Positions 43,719 to 56,562 of a stretch of 64,000 nt of DNA are shown here, one piece after another. The translations under genes and the position numbers were made by a program. Source of the stretch: Echinometra lucunter (Eukaryota > Echinodermata > Echinoidea > Camarodonta > Echinometridae); assembly GCA_029962745.1 (NCBI GenBank), contig CM057165.1, positions 7,278,978 to 7,342,977 of the forward strand, given 5' to 3'. The notes under the pieces were generated by a model. That model was not told the origin of the DNA. It was given only the letters and a program-made list of their open reading frames with translations, and did not search any database. The number at the start of each line of letters is the position of its first letter. The stretch's first letter is position 1.

Positions 43719-46073
43719 CTGAAAAAAAAATGAATGAAATTACATTGAAGTGGGGTTGGTCGGGCAAAATATTGGAAAAACCAAATGAATATTTTAAAAA
43801 TGTGCAACTTTCCTGAAATAAATGATAAAATGCCTATTCATTACTACAGATGGGTTACCAGAAGGCCTAAGAGATAGAAACATCTCTTTACAAGAAACCA
43901 TCACCATCATCATCATCATCTTGAGGAGTGTTAACTGATACAATATTGGACGAACTTTGGGCTGAAACGGACCTTATATTCAAAAAAGAAAGAAAAAAAA
44001 TTACATAAAGATCTTACAGAAATCTTACCTTTCTAGAATCTTCCATGTGCATGAAAAAATAAAGATACTGTAGGTTCATTATAATTGTATGGATAGCCCC
44101 TTTCGCAAATCTAGTTGCAAATTTAATATTGTTTCATATCTTGTAAATGGAGTCGAGGAAGGATTTATTTCATTGCCGTTAGGCCCATCCATCATTTGTT
44201 ATGATTATCATAATTACTCTTTTTGAAAAATGGTTTCTTTAATTTCCCTGGGCTCCCGTTCCCTTTAATCTTGAGGAGCTGCTGTACACCGAAGGGAAAA
44301 GCGAGTCAGCGATGTGTCAGTTAAACACCCCAGGGGTGAATCGGCATATTGAAATAGTTTGAAATCATCCTGCTCACTGTTTTGCAGGGAGTTGGAAAGT
44401 TTCATCACCATGTTTACAAAAATTGCAATCAATACCGTGTGCCATGCTGCTCCCTCTCATCATAATACTGTTTAAATAACTCGTGAGTGAATGTGCATGA
44501 CACCAAAAACGCTACTGTTTGAAAAAAAGATGGATTCCTTCTTTCTGAGAGGGTACATCTATTCAAAATTATGGCACTTGGGGCTAAACCAGAGTTTGCA
44601 TCAATATTCATCATGAAATTCATACTTTGATAATTGGCGTGTTCTCTTTTATCATGAATTCTGTGTAGGGTCTAAGCATTTTCTTTCTTGGCAGGTAATC
44701 GAAAACTTTTTTTGCTACATAAGATCAATTCAAATCTATCTGCTGTTTCTTCTATGCATTTTTTTTTGGGGGGGGGGTCTATTTCTTTTCATTTCATGCA
44801 TTTCTTAAATCTTAGAAGAGAGAAAAGTATTGGAGCATACATGTACGAACATTTCCCAAGCGACTGATTCATTCATTACCATAGCTTATTAAACATGTAA
44901 AGTCCTTTTCTTGTTCCCGAGTTTGTGTTGTCGTAATCTGTTTATATTATTGCAGTTCTGCCAACAAAATATTTCATTTAATGTATTTCTTTCTCGTGGA
45001 ATATTTTCAAGTAAGAGCTATTTTTATTTTATGCAAAGTTGCTTTACTTGTCCGTATGTTGGACTGTCTTGAGTAGATGTAGACACAGTCGATCTTTATG
45101 ATTATCCAGGGGTCGTCTTAAGAATGTGTTAGTTTGTAAACCGATTTCATCGATGAACACCGTTCAACAGTTCAGGGGAAGCAAAATATGTGGTCTTTAT
45201 GGATAGATTGTCTTTCGTTCAGGAGGTGTACTCGTAACTCGGTCTGTTCTTGCCTATGGACACTCGGATCCTATCTAAAAAAATCATCCATTATCCCTGT
45301 CCTCAGTCATGGTCTTTCTATAAGGTACTGACTAAAGCAGGTTTCATTGCGGACCCCTTTGAAAATCATATCCGGTTTAAAGGGCATACCACCCCATCTG
45401 AGGAAATGAAATAAGTCATTGAAATATGTACATATTGTATATGAACTGTGTATTGGTTTTCGGACAGTTTATTCCCCTCTGAGGATATTCTCTCACCATC
45501 TGATGGCCTTTCCACAGAGGCCAGGATGGTCAGATGGCCTTTCTATACATGTACAATGCAAAGGGTCAGATGGTCCTTCTACGCAGAAAAGATGATAAGA
45601 TGGTATTTCTTTGATGGAAACAGATTTCATCGAGTTTGTACCTCCTCTGGGCAGCTCTTTGCAAAGATCTTCCTTTACCCCCGTCCGCGGTGTTGCAATC
45701 GATGCAGTGCAGTGATTCTGTTTACTTGTGCGGTGTGCGAGCCATCGAGTCGCGGTTCAGACGTGACACTGGCTTTCCGCTTTATCGGCTGACCGATGCT
45801 CCGGCGCTGTACGGCTCAGCGATCCCGTGATCTACTGGTCCTTACAGACACATAGCTTTCAACTGTAAGGGGGAAACGGTGCTGGAATATACAATGGTTA
45901 TCTAATTAAGACCACACTTCCCATTATCTATTCATTGAGTATTGCATTTTAGAGGTTACAACAAAAACCTTTCGAATCCTTCCATAAACCATCCACAGGC
46001 CTTATGTACACAGCCATAATAACTGTCCCATTAAATAATTGCGTAAATATTTCGGGACATTTCTACCCCCCCC

Positions 46074-46110
<37 letters not shown>

Positions 46111-46530
46111 ATCTTACAAAAATCTCTGATGAATCTATTAATCTTAAACCCCAACCCCTTAAAAACCAGCGCTTCGCCACACCATTCACAAAATCGGTTT
46201 TTTTTCTACTACACCCTTTTTAAAACATTGCTTCCTCCTACTACATCTATTCACATGAAGTGAAAACTTTGATAATCCCCACCGCTTAAAAATGCCGTTA
46301 GCTCTACCCTTAAAATTTTTGAACGTCGGTCACATACCTTTGCCACGTGATGCGTAACATGTTACTGTCATGTTGTGTTTATTGCTAGTGGACAGGGTAT
46401 TGTCATGGTTGTTGAGATGATAGATGATTAATGTGGGAGCAAAGAGAGAGAAAGAGAGAGTGTGTGTTCTGGGGAGAGAAAAGGTGCAGAAAGAAAGGGG
46501 TGGAAAGAAAGGAGCGGGAGAAATAAAGAG

Positions 46531-47360
46531 ATTTATTTATTTATTTATTTCATTTTTATTTCAACAGGGTGGTCTCATTTCAAGTCCATTTCTGGACCTG
46601 CTCTCCCAGAGAGCCCTGCATTCACGTAAAAATATGTACATAAAAACACGAGTTCAACACATACATAGGTAAAAGGCACATGGCATATGCAATAATTCAA
46701 CTCAAATTGACATCAATATGAAACAGAAAAAAAGATGAAATATAGGTAACATTAAAATACCACATTACCAATCATCATATACAAAAAAAAAGATTGAGAA
46801 AGCAAAATGAAATGTGATTAATTAAGGTCATTTTAACGTGAAAAAGATGTTTACAAGAGAAACTGAAAAGTTTGCAGATACTTTTTAAAACTTTGCAAAG
46901 ACTAACAGTTTTGAATATTACAGGGTAATTTATTATATAACTTAGCTCCTGAAACCGCTAAGGTTTTCATTTTAAAATCTGTTTTACATTTTAGAATAAA
47001 TAATGGACTGTTTAGAGCAAAACGGGTAGAATATGATACCGGTCTTTTACCAGCACATGAATCTAGATATGGTGGTGATCGGTCGTTGATGATTTTGAGA
47101 ATCAAGATACATTTTCTGATATTTTATTCTTTCCTCTACTGACCGCCATTTCAATTTATTCATTAATACGTTTTGGGGTGTAAAATATTCTGCACGAAGA
47201 ACTTACCGTGCATATCTATTCTGTAATTTTTGCAGCTTTGTTAGATTTTGTTTTGAGGTATTTCCCCATATGGAATTACAGTAGTTTAGATGCGGTAGGA
47301 TAATAGAATGGTACAATCAAATTCTTAGGGGAAATATAATGACGTATCCGTCTAATGATA
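46531..47360 (-). pseudogene. dead LINE 3' end (right copy)
   Basis: Second copy of the LINE fragment at 35,491-36,320, with the same stops and frameshifts. The few differences are single-base indels in its non-coding 3' part. Confidence 0.8.
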
Positions 47361-47607
47361 GAGTGATAGAGATGAGCAAGAAGAAGGTTGTGTGTGAGAG
47401 AATTAGAGGAAGATCGAAAGGGAGAATAGAATATGAAAAGGAAGAAAAAGATAGAGAGCGATTGAAGGAAAAATAGAAGGAAAGCCAGTTTGAGAATAAA
47501 CGAAAAAGATAAAGAGATAGACATAGAAATAAGGAAAGTCGGAGAAAACAGGATAGAGAAAGAGAACATGATAACGATAGGATACAAAGAAATAGAGGGA
47601 GAAAGAC

Positions 47608-47643
<36 letters not shown>

Positions 47644-47839
47644 TAACGAGAGAAACAGAGAAAGAGACAGAGAGAGATATAGAAGAAGGGAAGTGGAGAG
47701 ATGGAGAGAGATAGAAAAGATAAAGATTCCCCTTGTGAACATTGTGAATGTGTCATTACGATCTATTGACCTCTTTCTTAGAGCGTGAGGTAAATTCGCG
47801 ATGACGAGAAGAGGAAGAATTAAACAATCTCCCCGTAGG

Positions 47840-48520
47840 TGCACATTCAAGCTTGTAACATTCTACGGCGCCCTGGAGTGGTCTCATTTGTCATTTCACG
47901 TACATGTATGTGCAGTGCAATGTTTTATGGTGTCGCCAAAGATTATGCTTCAACTGAAATCTTACCCGATTACTTTGCCTACTTAAGCCCTTTACTTAAC
48001 TTGCTATACACGCATTGTGTTAAATATTCATAATGAAAGTAGCGGTTCGCGATGTGCTACAAGAAATAAAGCATAGAAACATCCACGTGGTAGACATTCA
48101 AATTGGCAACATCCCCTGGTGCCCCAAAATGGCTTCCCTCAGAGTAGCCTTGCGATGGATTAATGGTGTCGCCAAAGATTACGTTTGAGCTGAAATCTTA
48201 CCAGATTTATATCTTTTACTTAATCTTGCTGTACACACAACATGTTGATACAATGAAGGAATTTAGTGCTTGATGCAGTTTGACGAGAAAAGAGAAAAAA
48301 AAAATCATAAGGTGCAAGTAAAATTCTGATAGATTTTATGCCACCCGAAAGTGGCCCCAGTCACTGCGTGTTTTTCGACGGCGGCGGCATCAATTATGTT
48401 TCAGCTAAAATCTTAGTATAAACCCCTTAGTTAACGCGCTTACTTTCGTCGCTTTTCAAGCGTCCTGCGTTGTTATGGTGATACGATGAAAGAATGTAGT
48501 TTTTGATGCAGGGTGACGAA
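47840..48520. repeat. diverged tandem trimer (right copy)
   Basis: Second copy of 36,800-37,490. At its 3' end the G run is shorter and about ten bases are missing relative to the left copy. Confidence 0.75.
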
Positions 48521-49904
48521 AAAGGAACGAGGAAAACAACATTCTGGATGCACATGCACGCGAAAACAGTCTATGGTGTCTGAAGGTGACTTCGCCCACA
48601 GTGTATTTACTTTGTGATGTTGAAATGATGACCCCAAATGTTGTATTTCAAGTTAGCACGATAAATACTACTTTCGAAAAATCAACCCAAGTGCAATTTG
48701 GTACTGCCCATACAAATCATGTTCGGATTACGTAATAAGCCATTATAAAGTCCGCACATTTCTACTGAAGTTGCCTTAAGTTGATTTTTCGAAGATAGTT
48801 TTTATCGTCTTATATGAATCTTTAAAAAAATTCAAATCCATTACCTATCTCATCTCGTTGGCTTCACCGACAACGTGCCTTATATCATGATGTTGAAGAT
48901 AACGAAAATGTATTTTATATGAATTAACAAGAAATTTATATTGGCTGTAAGTGATGTTACTTAACGGTTAATAGCTAGCCTGACATTAAGACGGTGATAA
49001 AATTTTGACGTTGAAGACAGTGATGATGCATTATCAATGATTTACGACGATATTTGAAACACTGTAATGGCAATGTGTTTATTTTCATTTATTTTATTTA
49101 TTTCTTCGTTTTATTTAAACAGGGTAGCTCTTTCAATAAAAAAACTGTTGTCCTAAGGGGCCCTGTACACAACAACATATGAAAAACATAGATAATTAAT
49201 TCACATAAACATTAAACATGAAGATTTTTTTTTGTTCTCCTTATGAAACACATGAAATGAATAGACCTTACCTATCATATTTTTGAATGCTTCGATCTAA
49301 TTGCTAATATTAAGCAATAAAGCTTTGAATATTCGTTTTTTAAAGGTAAGCGTGTAGCAAGTTACGTAACCCCAAACTTTGTTTTTTACCAACATGGATG
49401 ATGAGTTCGTTCCATGTCGGTACACATTTCCCATCATACCGAGCTCCATAGATATGCATTGCAAGAAATGTGTTTGTTTATTTGCTTATTTATTTAGGAT
49501 GCATAACCAAAGTGTATATAACCGAGGAAAAATATATAAAGCAAAAAATAAAAAAAATAAAAATAATACCCCCTTTTCCTGTGGTCTCGTGCCCCATTAA
49601 TCATTTTGATTGTGGTCGATCAAGGGGAACGGAGATGGATCAAATGATGCAATTCTCGACTCAGACAAGATGGTGTTTCCATGGAAGCCCCTCCACATTG
49701 AGCAGGGAGGATGAGGGAGAAATGATGATGCGTGCAGTGCTCTGAGTTGATATACCTTCTGCATGTTCTGTATGATGATCGGCTCCGTCCATAATTATGA
49801 ACCAGTTTTTACCCTCTATCTTTTCATAGCCCATTATGTGACAGAAAAACCATCCTAAATAATTTGTTGGTGTTGCCGTTGTTGTTGCTGTTGATGATGA
49901 TGGT

Positions 49905-49909
49905 GATAA

Positions 49910-49981
<72 letters not shown>

Positions 49982-50015
49982 ATGATGATGATGTTGATGA
50001 TGATGGTGATGACAA
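49905..50015. repeat. (GAT)n microsatellite (right copy)
   Basis: Counterpart of 38,870-39,000, with more pure GAT units and a shorter GGT segment. Confidence 0.9.
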
Positions 50016-51858
50016 TTTATTTTTTAATGTCTCCTTTATCAAAAGCAGGGTAATCCTATTCAAATCGCAAGGCCTACTTTCCAAGGGAGCCCTGCAGCTG
50101 ATGATGATGACGATGATGTTGCTGTCGTTGTTGCGTTCGTGTTTGTTGGTGTTGTTGTTGCTGTTGTAAGATTGGTCTGTAGATGCCAGTTTTAAACGTT
50201 CTCGATCCAATTTCCTTACCGTGTCAACGCTGATGCTAAACTTGAAGTGAATCTGACGGCTCATCGGGTTACGCACTGTAAACAAAATCAAACCGAGGAT
50301 GAATGGCGGGTCTCAGTGGTCCGTTTGTCAATGCAATTATATGCATAAAAGATGGCCGTCTTCAACAATCTCCCGATTTCATACCAATTCCTAATCAATT
50401 TTTGCATGTGCAATGTAGGCTATTTCCATATGCTATGTCCGGCATGCTGTGTGTGTTCATATGCGAATAACTTCAAGACCTGCAGTGGGGTATGGCGTCT
50501 TTGTGGACCTGAAGAAAATGATATTAATTTTGCGAGGATCATTGCTGACTTGTCGCATTAAATGTTAACGAAATGTCATGCTCTGGTTGAGTTGATTTTT
50601 TTTTGGGCAGTGTGGACAGGCCTTTTATAGCTGGTCCCACGTTTCCCATTCTATCTCCCCTTCGTAAAATTCAGTTCATGCGTAGGTAGGAATGTTAATG
50701 ATCACACATTATTGGTGGATGTGAGATGACATTGTGACTAGCATGGACAAACTTTTTATATAGCACGCAAGACTAGTAGAGGGAGAGAGAGAAAGAGAGA
50801 GAGAGGGGGGGGGAAGAGGGCGAGAGAGGGAAGGGAAAAATGGGGGACATCTACACAGGAAAGTAGTTATAAACGGAGAGAGGGGGAAGGGGAAGGGGAG
50901 ATGTACTTCTTGTATATATGATGTGTGATTAGACAGAGAAAGAAGAATGAAAGAAGGGAGCGACATAGAATCGAATTAAAAGATAGACAAATGGAGAGAA
51001 AGAGAGAGAGAGAGGATATATAGAGAGGGGGAGATGGAGAGAGAGAGAGCAAGATAGAGGTAGGAAGAAAAGAGGAGGAAATGAGAGGTAGGGAGCGAGA
51101 CCTCGATAGAGGATTAGTATAAGGAGGAAAGGTGGATAGATGTCAGGGAGGAAGACATAAGTAGGAGGAACAGAGCGAGTGGTAAAATGAGGAAAGAAAG
51201 CGAGGTGCATAATAAAATAATGAGAAAATAAGATGACGAATGAAAAGATAGAGCACTCTCAGGGACCAATCCAAAATTCGATGAAAAACCTTGATCCTAT
51301 AGATTAAGAAATCAACCTTCCCGATGACCAATTTTGGATTTTCCCCTAATCACAATCTCTTAGATCAATTTCTCATCTAAGAAATTTTGTGAAAACGACA
51401 GGAAGATTGAGAGAAAGCAAGAGAAAGAGAGAGAGAGAAAGAAAGAAAGGCAGAGAGAAAGAAGGATGGAAGAGACATTCGGATGGAGTACTCTTCTTGA
51501 AGTCATTGACATGACTAGTCATGATTCACCTGAATTTACCTATCTAATAAAACACCTTTCACTTACAGCCCTTCCCCAACCAGGTCGTGTATACTCTTGC
51601 AATCAAGCAAATCTAGCAAACCTTGTACATAGTGTCAATGGAAGTGAATACCCCAATTACTCATCTACGTTACGAAGGAATTGTAATCGAGGGTATCGTT
51701 GACCAATTTCTTTCTGGCAGTCTCAGTTACAGGATCGTCACTCATAGTGTACTGTTTGACGGTAAAGCGTTCACAAGGACAAGAAAAGGATACGCCCTCC
51801 AACAAATTGCTATGGAATAACGAATATTTCTTTGTTCTATTTACGTATGCATACAAAA

Positions 51859-52520
51859 ATATCCTCAGTAAGTTTTGTGCATTAACAAAGGAAGAAGAAA
51901 CTTTGAGTTAACTCTGTCTATGACAGGTTATTTCCAGAATTTAAAAAAAAAACAATATTGCATGTTCACTTTTTTGCCCATGCAAGTCTGGGTGAGATCG
52001 TTTTGTAAAACACTTTTAAATTCATGAAATTTTGTCCCCGTGAGTACATAATACAGACAGTAGAAGTTTTACAACTCTCTTTCAAGCTGATATACATGTG
52101 TATTGTCATAATTAGACCAAATAATCATTATGGTCATAATTGCCTTCAATATCTAGGCCAACTATGAATTCAAGTTATATACGGTGAACAGCTTTGCAAG
52201 GAAATGACTTGAATTAATGTTAACACACTTCATTTATTGAAAAAAATATCTTCCCAATACAAATATGTAAAAACATTAAGCCTACGTGTAGGATACTGCC
52301 TGTAAACCAGACAATTTAAGGCGAAAATTTAAAGATATTAACATTCACAAAATAATATAGTGACAGGAGAAAATAGAATGAGCATGAAATTTGGTCGCAC
52401 ATCGACAGATTCGGAATACACTCATTATTGCCCTAAGTATCTAGGCGAACTAAGAATTTCAGTTTAGACGGTGAACATTATCTGTAAGGAATTCATGAGG
52501 GATGACCAGTTCAAAAACAG
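51859..52520. repeat. diverged tandem dimer, ~290-bp spacing
   Basis: Sequence around 52,015-52,205 (CATGAAATTTTGTCCC, CATTATGG, TATCTAGGCCAACTATGAATT, ACGGTGAACA) recurs at about 52,383-52,490 (CATGAAATTTGGTCGC, CATTATTGCC, TATCTAGGCGAACTAAGAATT, ACGGTGAACA). The remainder of this interval is plain. Confidence 0.55.
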
Positions 52521-52830
52521 AAATGGAAATTTAATTTTTAAATCATGCTATGTAGTGTTCTCTGCCAGAAATGACGCAGTATGCTAGATCGAGAAAAATA
52601 GTCACAAAAAAGTGTGAACTATAATGCATAGAGAGAAGAGCTATAGGAGGCGTTAGCTGCAGAAATATATTAACAAACTGACTTGCAGGGAAATAGACCA
52701 ATATATTCCTGTGATAACACCCATGGAATAGTACCCAGGCTCGGCGTATGCTATTAAAGGCTAGCTCCTCGAGACACCTAAATAAATAGATCCGGGAGAA
52801 GACTTCAGCCTTGGATCGATTTAGGACGCA

Positions 52831-52962
52831 ATGGAAATGTGGAAAATTCTGTTCGTCTATCGGACGAGGATTAAGGAAGCCGAAGCCGGAGATTGCGAAG
52901 AGGAACGGGAGGCCGACGGCGACGATGATGGCGAAGTGAGAAGTGCGAAGCGGAATAAATGA
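52831..52962 (+). CDS. short charged open frame, 43 codons
   Basis: ATG at 52,831 opens a 43-residue frame ending TGA at 52,960-52,962. It encodes MEMWKILFVYRT followed by an acidic stretch (EEEREADGDDDGE) and a basic end. The patch is GC-richer than its surroundings. It has no recognised domain and no supporting splice or polyadenylation signals. I regard it as a candidate small frame only. Confidence 0.15.
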   Translation: MEMWKILFVYRTRIKEAEAGDCEEEREADGDDDGEVRSAKRNK

Positions 52963-54431
52963 AGAGGGAGAACAAAAATAAATTGTATGGAGGCGGATTA
53001 CGAGTTGGGATGAATAACTGTATAGAAGCCAATAAATGAGAGAGGTGTATAAAGGGAAAGGAATGGGGGCCCTGGCTAGAGAAAGAACAAGAATGACAGC
53101 AGAAATACTAAAAGAAAGGAGATTGATCGTCTGAATATGGATTTAAAGGGTTTGAAAGAGGAAAAAAAAGCTAGTCTGTGTTTGGAAAGATTAATGTAAA
53201 CACCAACGAAATAATGCAAAACCAAATTGAATATTTTCAAGAAGATAAGCTAGAAAAGGTGGATGCAAGGACACGGGTGATCTTGTTTTTTTTTTTTTTT
53301 TTTTTTTTTTTTTTGTTTTTTGTTTTGTTTGTTTTGTTCGTTTTGGCTCATTAGAGATTATAGAGGTAATTATTATGGGTTTGGAAAATGATAACCTATG
53401 TAACAATCTCTTTCATTTGTCAGATATTTTCGGACTTTGTAACCCCCCCCCCCCTCCCGCCTTCTCCAGCAAAGAGTAGTAAATCGGTCAGTGGCCATTT
53501 ACAATATTTTATCAACAATCATGTGCCTATTGCTCTTCATCGAAGCATACCTTAAGTGACAACTCGACATATTTTGCCTTCGACCATGCTTCGTATGTCA
53601 GTGATGTTATTGCATTGCAGGTAGCTCTGTCTGATACATCTCATATTTCATCGCTTAGCATCTGCATGATGTTCGCTACGCAGAGCTAGAGGGATAGGGA
53701 AGTAATTCCTACCAATGTTATGAATGTACCCTCTCGCGATGCCTGTAGTCCCACTATACCCATTTTGGTGAAGGTTAATAACAAATAATCCATAAAGATA
53801 AATCTACAGAACTGAAATGCCAATTCATTGCACTAGGTTTTGAAAATTTGCTTTGATTTGAAGTGGTAGCGTCATATGTACGGGAACATTCTCTATTTTA
53901 ATTTGAACGCCATAATTAACAACTATTGATTTTTCGGCCTGTATAAATTCTTAAAGTGGTAAGTTATGATGCATATGAAACTTAAATGTGTGAGCTTTCT
54001 CAAAACAATTCTTTGTATTTACCTTACAATAACCTCTTGAAATAAGTTCCAGAAAGTGTCCTTGACAATAAAATGCACGAATCTTTTACGGACCTACTGA
54101 TAACTAGTCGTTTCGGCTGCAATGAGTTTTTAATGAATAACATGAAATAATAGAATGAAGTGATATGAAATGAAATTACCATAAATCACTTCGTCTTATA
54201 AACTAAGTATAGTAATGGGAGCGAGATCGTCTGCGGCATTTGTAACACAGTTCCGCCCTTCTCGCTTTGAAATATCTAGACTTTAATCAGTAAAATCATT
54301 TTTAAAGGTTTATTAATGTTGGTTACAAATTAGATAATATATTTTCACGTGACGATTTTTCGTATTCATTCGATGTTTAGTGTTTAGCCCTTTTTCGATT
54401 TTGCCAAACAGCATTTGATATTCAGAGATCT
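52963..54431. other. plain sequence with poly-T and poly-C tracts
   Basis: A run of about 30 T (53,287-53,314) and 12 C (53,443-53,454). No gene is visible. The lysine-rich minus frame at 53,191-53,406 is the poly-T tract. Confidence 0.5.
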
Positions 54432-54700
54432 GGGGGTGTTTCATAACCTGTTCGTAAAGTTACCAATGACTATACGAATTACTTGAATATGGCAAGCCAA
54501 ATTAACATTACTATTGTCTACAAACATTTTATTGCGAGTATATGTTTTTACCACAATTTAATTTAATCGAAATGATGAGAAATGCAGTCACAATTTGTTA
54601 AAACGTCAGGAAAATCTTTAGGCATCCCATTTGGCACTTAATATTCAAGTCATTCGTAAAGTCATGCGTAACTTTACAAACGGCTATATGAAACACCCCC
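54432..54700. mobile_element. GTTTCATAA foldback element
   Basis: Left end GGGGGTGTTTCATAACCTG; right end CTATATGAAACACCCCC. The arms (TTCGTAAAGTTACCAATGAC, then TTGAATATGGCAAGCC) pair for about 80 bp. Same family as 58,915-59,235, with the same interior (TGTCTACAAACATTTTATTG). The plus-strand frame at 54,631-54,897 starts inside its right arm and is not a gene. Confidence 0.85.
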
Positions 54701-54971
54701 AGGTCAATTTCATGTTTCCAGTTGTGTGCTTTATAGTGATGTATGGGTCGACTGTACGGTCTGCGAATGAATGTAATGACATATCACATTGTTGGAATCG
54801 TCCGAAGTTATCCGAGTGTCTGGAATATGAAATCATGTCAGGTGTAAATGCTATCCTTATTAAAAATATTTTGCTAACAGCCTTTAACAGGCACTGACTT
54901 CTTCAAGGGGAATATGGTAGGATATAGGAATATCGGTTGCAGTGGTACAACGCTCAGATATTCTTTATCCA

Positions 54972-55230
54972 AGGCCGTATGCAGGATTTTTTTCCGAGAG
55001 AGGCAAGAATATATTCACTATTTGAGGGAACACGCGAGCGAGGGAGCTGAAGCGACTGAGTCGGAGCCTTTGCATTTTTTAGAATCGAAATTTGAACGAT
55101 CTGGTGAACATTATGGGATGATATTTGGGGAAATTCTCAATAAAAAGATAAGGAAAAAATAGAAAAAAGGTGGGGTTTTGAAAATTTCTAGGGGGCAGTT
55201 GCCCCTGCCCCCCTTGTGAGCGTACTGGCC
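54972..55230. mobile_element. GGCCGTATGCAGG repeat, hairpin-ended
   Basis: Begins AAGGCCGTATGCAGGATTTT and ends CCTTGTGAGCGTACTGGCC; the outer bases form an imperfect inverted repeat. The interior has GCGAGCGAGGGAGC and then a G-rich/C-rich palindrome (GGGGGCAGTTGCCCCTGCCCCC). The 82-residue frame at 54,914-55,162 is a read-through of this repeat. Confidence 0.6.
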
Positions 55231-56423
55231 ATGTCTTTATCATAGCGAGGATTATATGTGAAGTACATGAAATAACTAGGCTGGCGGGAATAAGGATTTT
55301 TAATTTAAGACAATGTCAGTTTCACTCCGTAGTGAAGATTCTCATTCACATGAAGAAAACTAAAGTGATAATATACACGTATGTTTTATTAGACAGAGCT
55401 CAATAGTGCTAAATGAAATATTCTAGCTTGATGACTATAACATTTTCGTAATGTACAGTGCTATCGTGGATAGTCCATTACTCTCGGAGTTTTGTAAAGC
55501 CCTAAACTGTCCACCAAAGGGAATCAAGCGTCCTTTTAAATTGATTTTCTCTACGTAAACACAAATCAACTGCTTCAAAATAAGAGTTAGAGTATCATTT
55601 TGTTTCAAGTCCAGGCCTTTTTTTATGAAGCGAATGGGACCTAGAGCATATTGTAAGCTTCAGTAGTCTAGTTTCCACCATTCTTGATTTTCTTTTTCAA
55701 GTGTATGCATTCGTACGAGCAAATGACCGATGAAATTCCACATTATGTGTTTAAAACTGTTGAAAGGCCATGCAAAGGACATTCCATCAATTCTTAGTAC
55801 TTTATCTTGGCACTTCTCATTGATTAACATACGATTAGCGACACAGTACCTTGATGTTTCTGGTTCGATTCAAATTCCGTAATACTATATGTTTTCCAAT
55901 GTCAAATCTCTTCGCCTGTATACGTCACTGATACCATTATAACTACTCGGGTTAAGAAACTTTTTTCCTGTCTACATTTTTCCAGTAGCTAGGGCACATG
56001 GAACGCTGCTCCAAGAGAGTATGAGTACTTTAAAGAGAAGCTTTGATTCCAGGAAAGCTTCAAATAACTTTAGCTTTCTTATTCTTTTCAAGTGAAGTTA
56101 GGAAAATTTCACAATAGAAAGGTTCCCTAAGCAGGGTTGCTCTTCAAATGACCCCATTCTCGAAATAAGACCAGACATAGCTGCATTTTGGGGGGTCAAA
56201 CCTTCGTGTCCCTTTTGTGTGTAGTCCCATGTACTCATTTCTGTGTGCAGTGCATGTGCCTTATGGGAAAAGGAGTAAGATTCTTTTCAATTTAATGATT
56301 CCAGAATTTCACTCTAGAAACCCTTTTTGTTTGTTTTGTTTTTGTCTTTGTTTTCACAATTAATCTATACCTTTCCCATCTGCTTGAAGACAGTTCCTTT
56401 TAAAAAATGTCATTTCATAACCA
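55231..56423. other. plain sequence with one dispersed monomer
   Basis: AT-rich DNA. 56,221-56,330 is a single copy of the monomer tandemly arrayed at 22.8-23.2 kb (shares GTGTGCAGTGCATGTG exactly, plus GTCCCAt and ATGATTCCAgAA). Confidence 0.55.
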
Positions 56424-56562
56424 GGGCCCCGTTTCAAACTTGTTATCAGTAACTTACTACCACATTTCTATGACCTCTCGGCCAATCAGATGCAAGAATT
56501 TCAGTAGCTTATAACAGTTATTGCAACTTGTTATTGATAACTAGTTTTATGAAACGGGGCCC
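56424..56562. mobile_element. GTTTCATAAA foldback element
   Basis: Inverted relative to 6,574-6,722. The ends are GGGCCCCGTTTCAAACTTG and CTAGTTTTATGAAACGGGG; CAG stands on both sides if the ends are taken as GGCCCC/GGGGCC. The core at 56,482-56,519 starts with an exact CCAATCAG and matches the cores at 6,618 and 18,092. Confidence 0.85.

Larger units (their letters stand above)
41345..51858. repeat. 10.5-kb duplicated block, right copy
   Basis: This 10,514-base block matches 30,306-40,844 end to end. It begins flush with the gap, and unique sequence starts right after 51,858. Its first ~3 kb has frequent indels relative to the left copy, including ones that break the possible exon. Sub-features repeat those listed for the left copy. 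Confidence 0.97.

Noticed and set aside
30306..51858. Genuine recent tandem segmental duplication
   Set aside because: Both breakpoints fall exactly on the N gap and differences are indels concentrated towards contig ends, so an unmerged contig overlap or second haplotype is simpler.
54631..55162. Two adjacent frames of 88 and 82 residues resembling a small gene
   Set aside because: The first starts inside a foldback arm and the second lies almost wholly within a dispersed repeat; neither has a domain.
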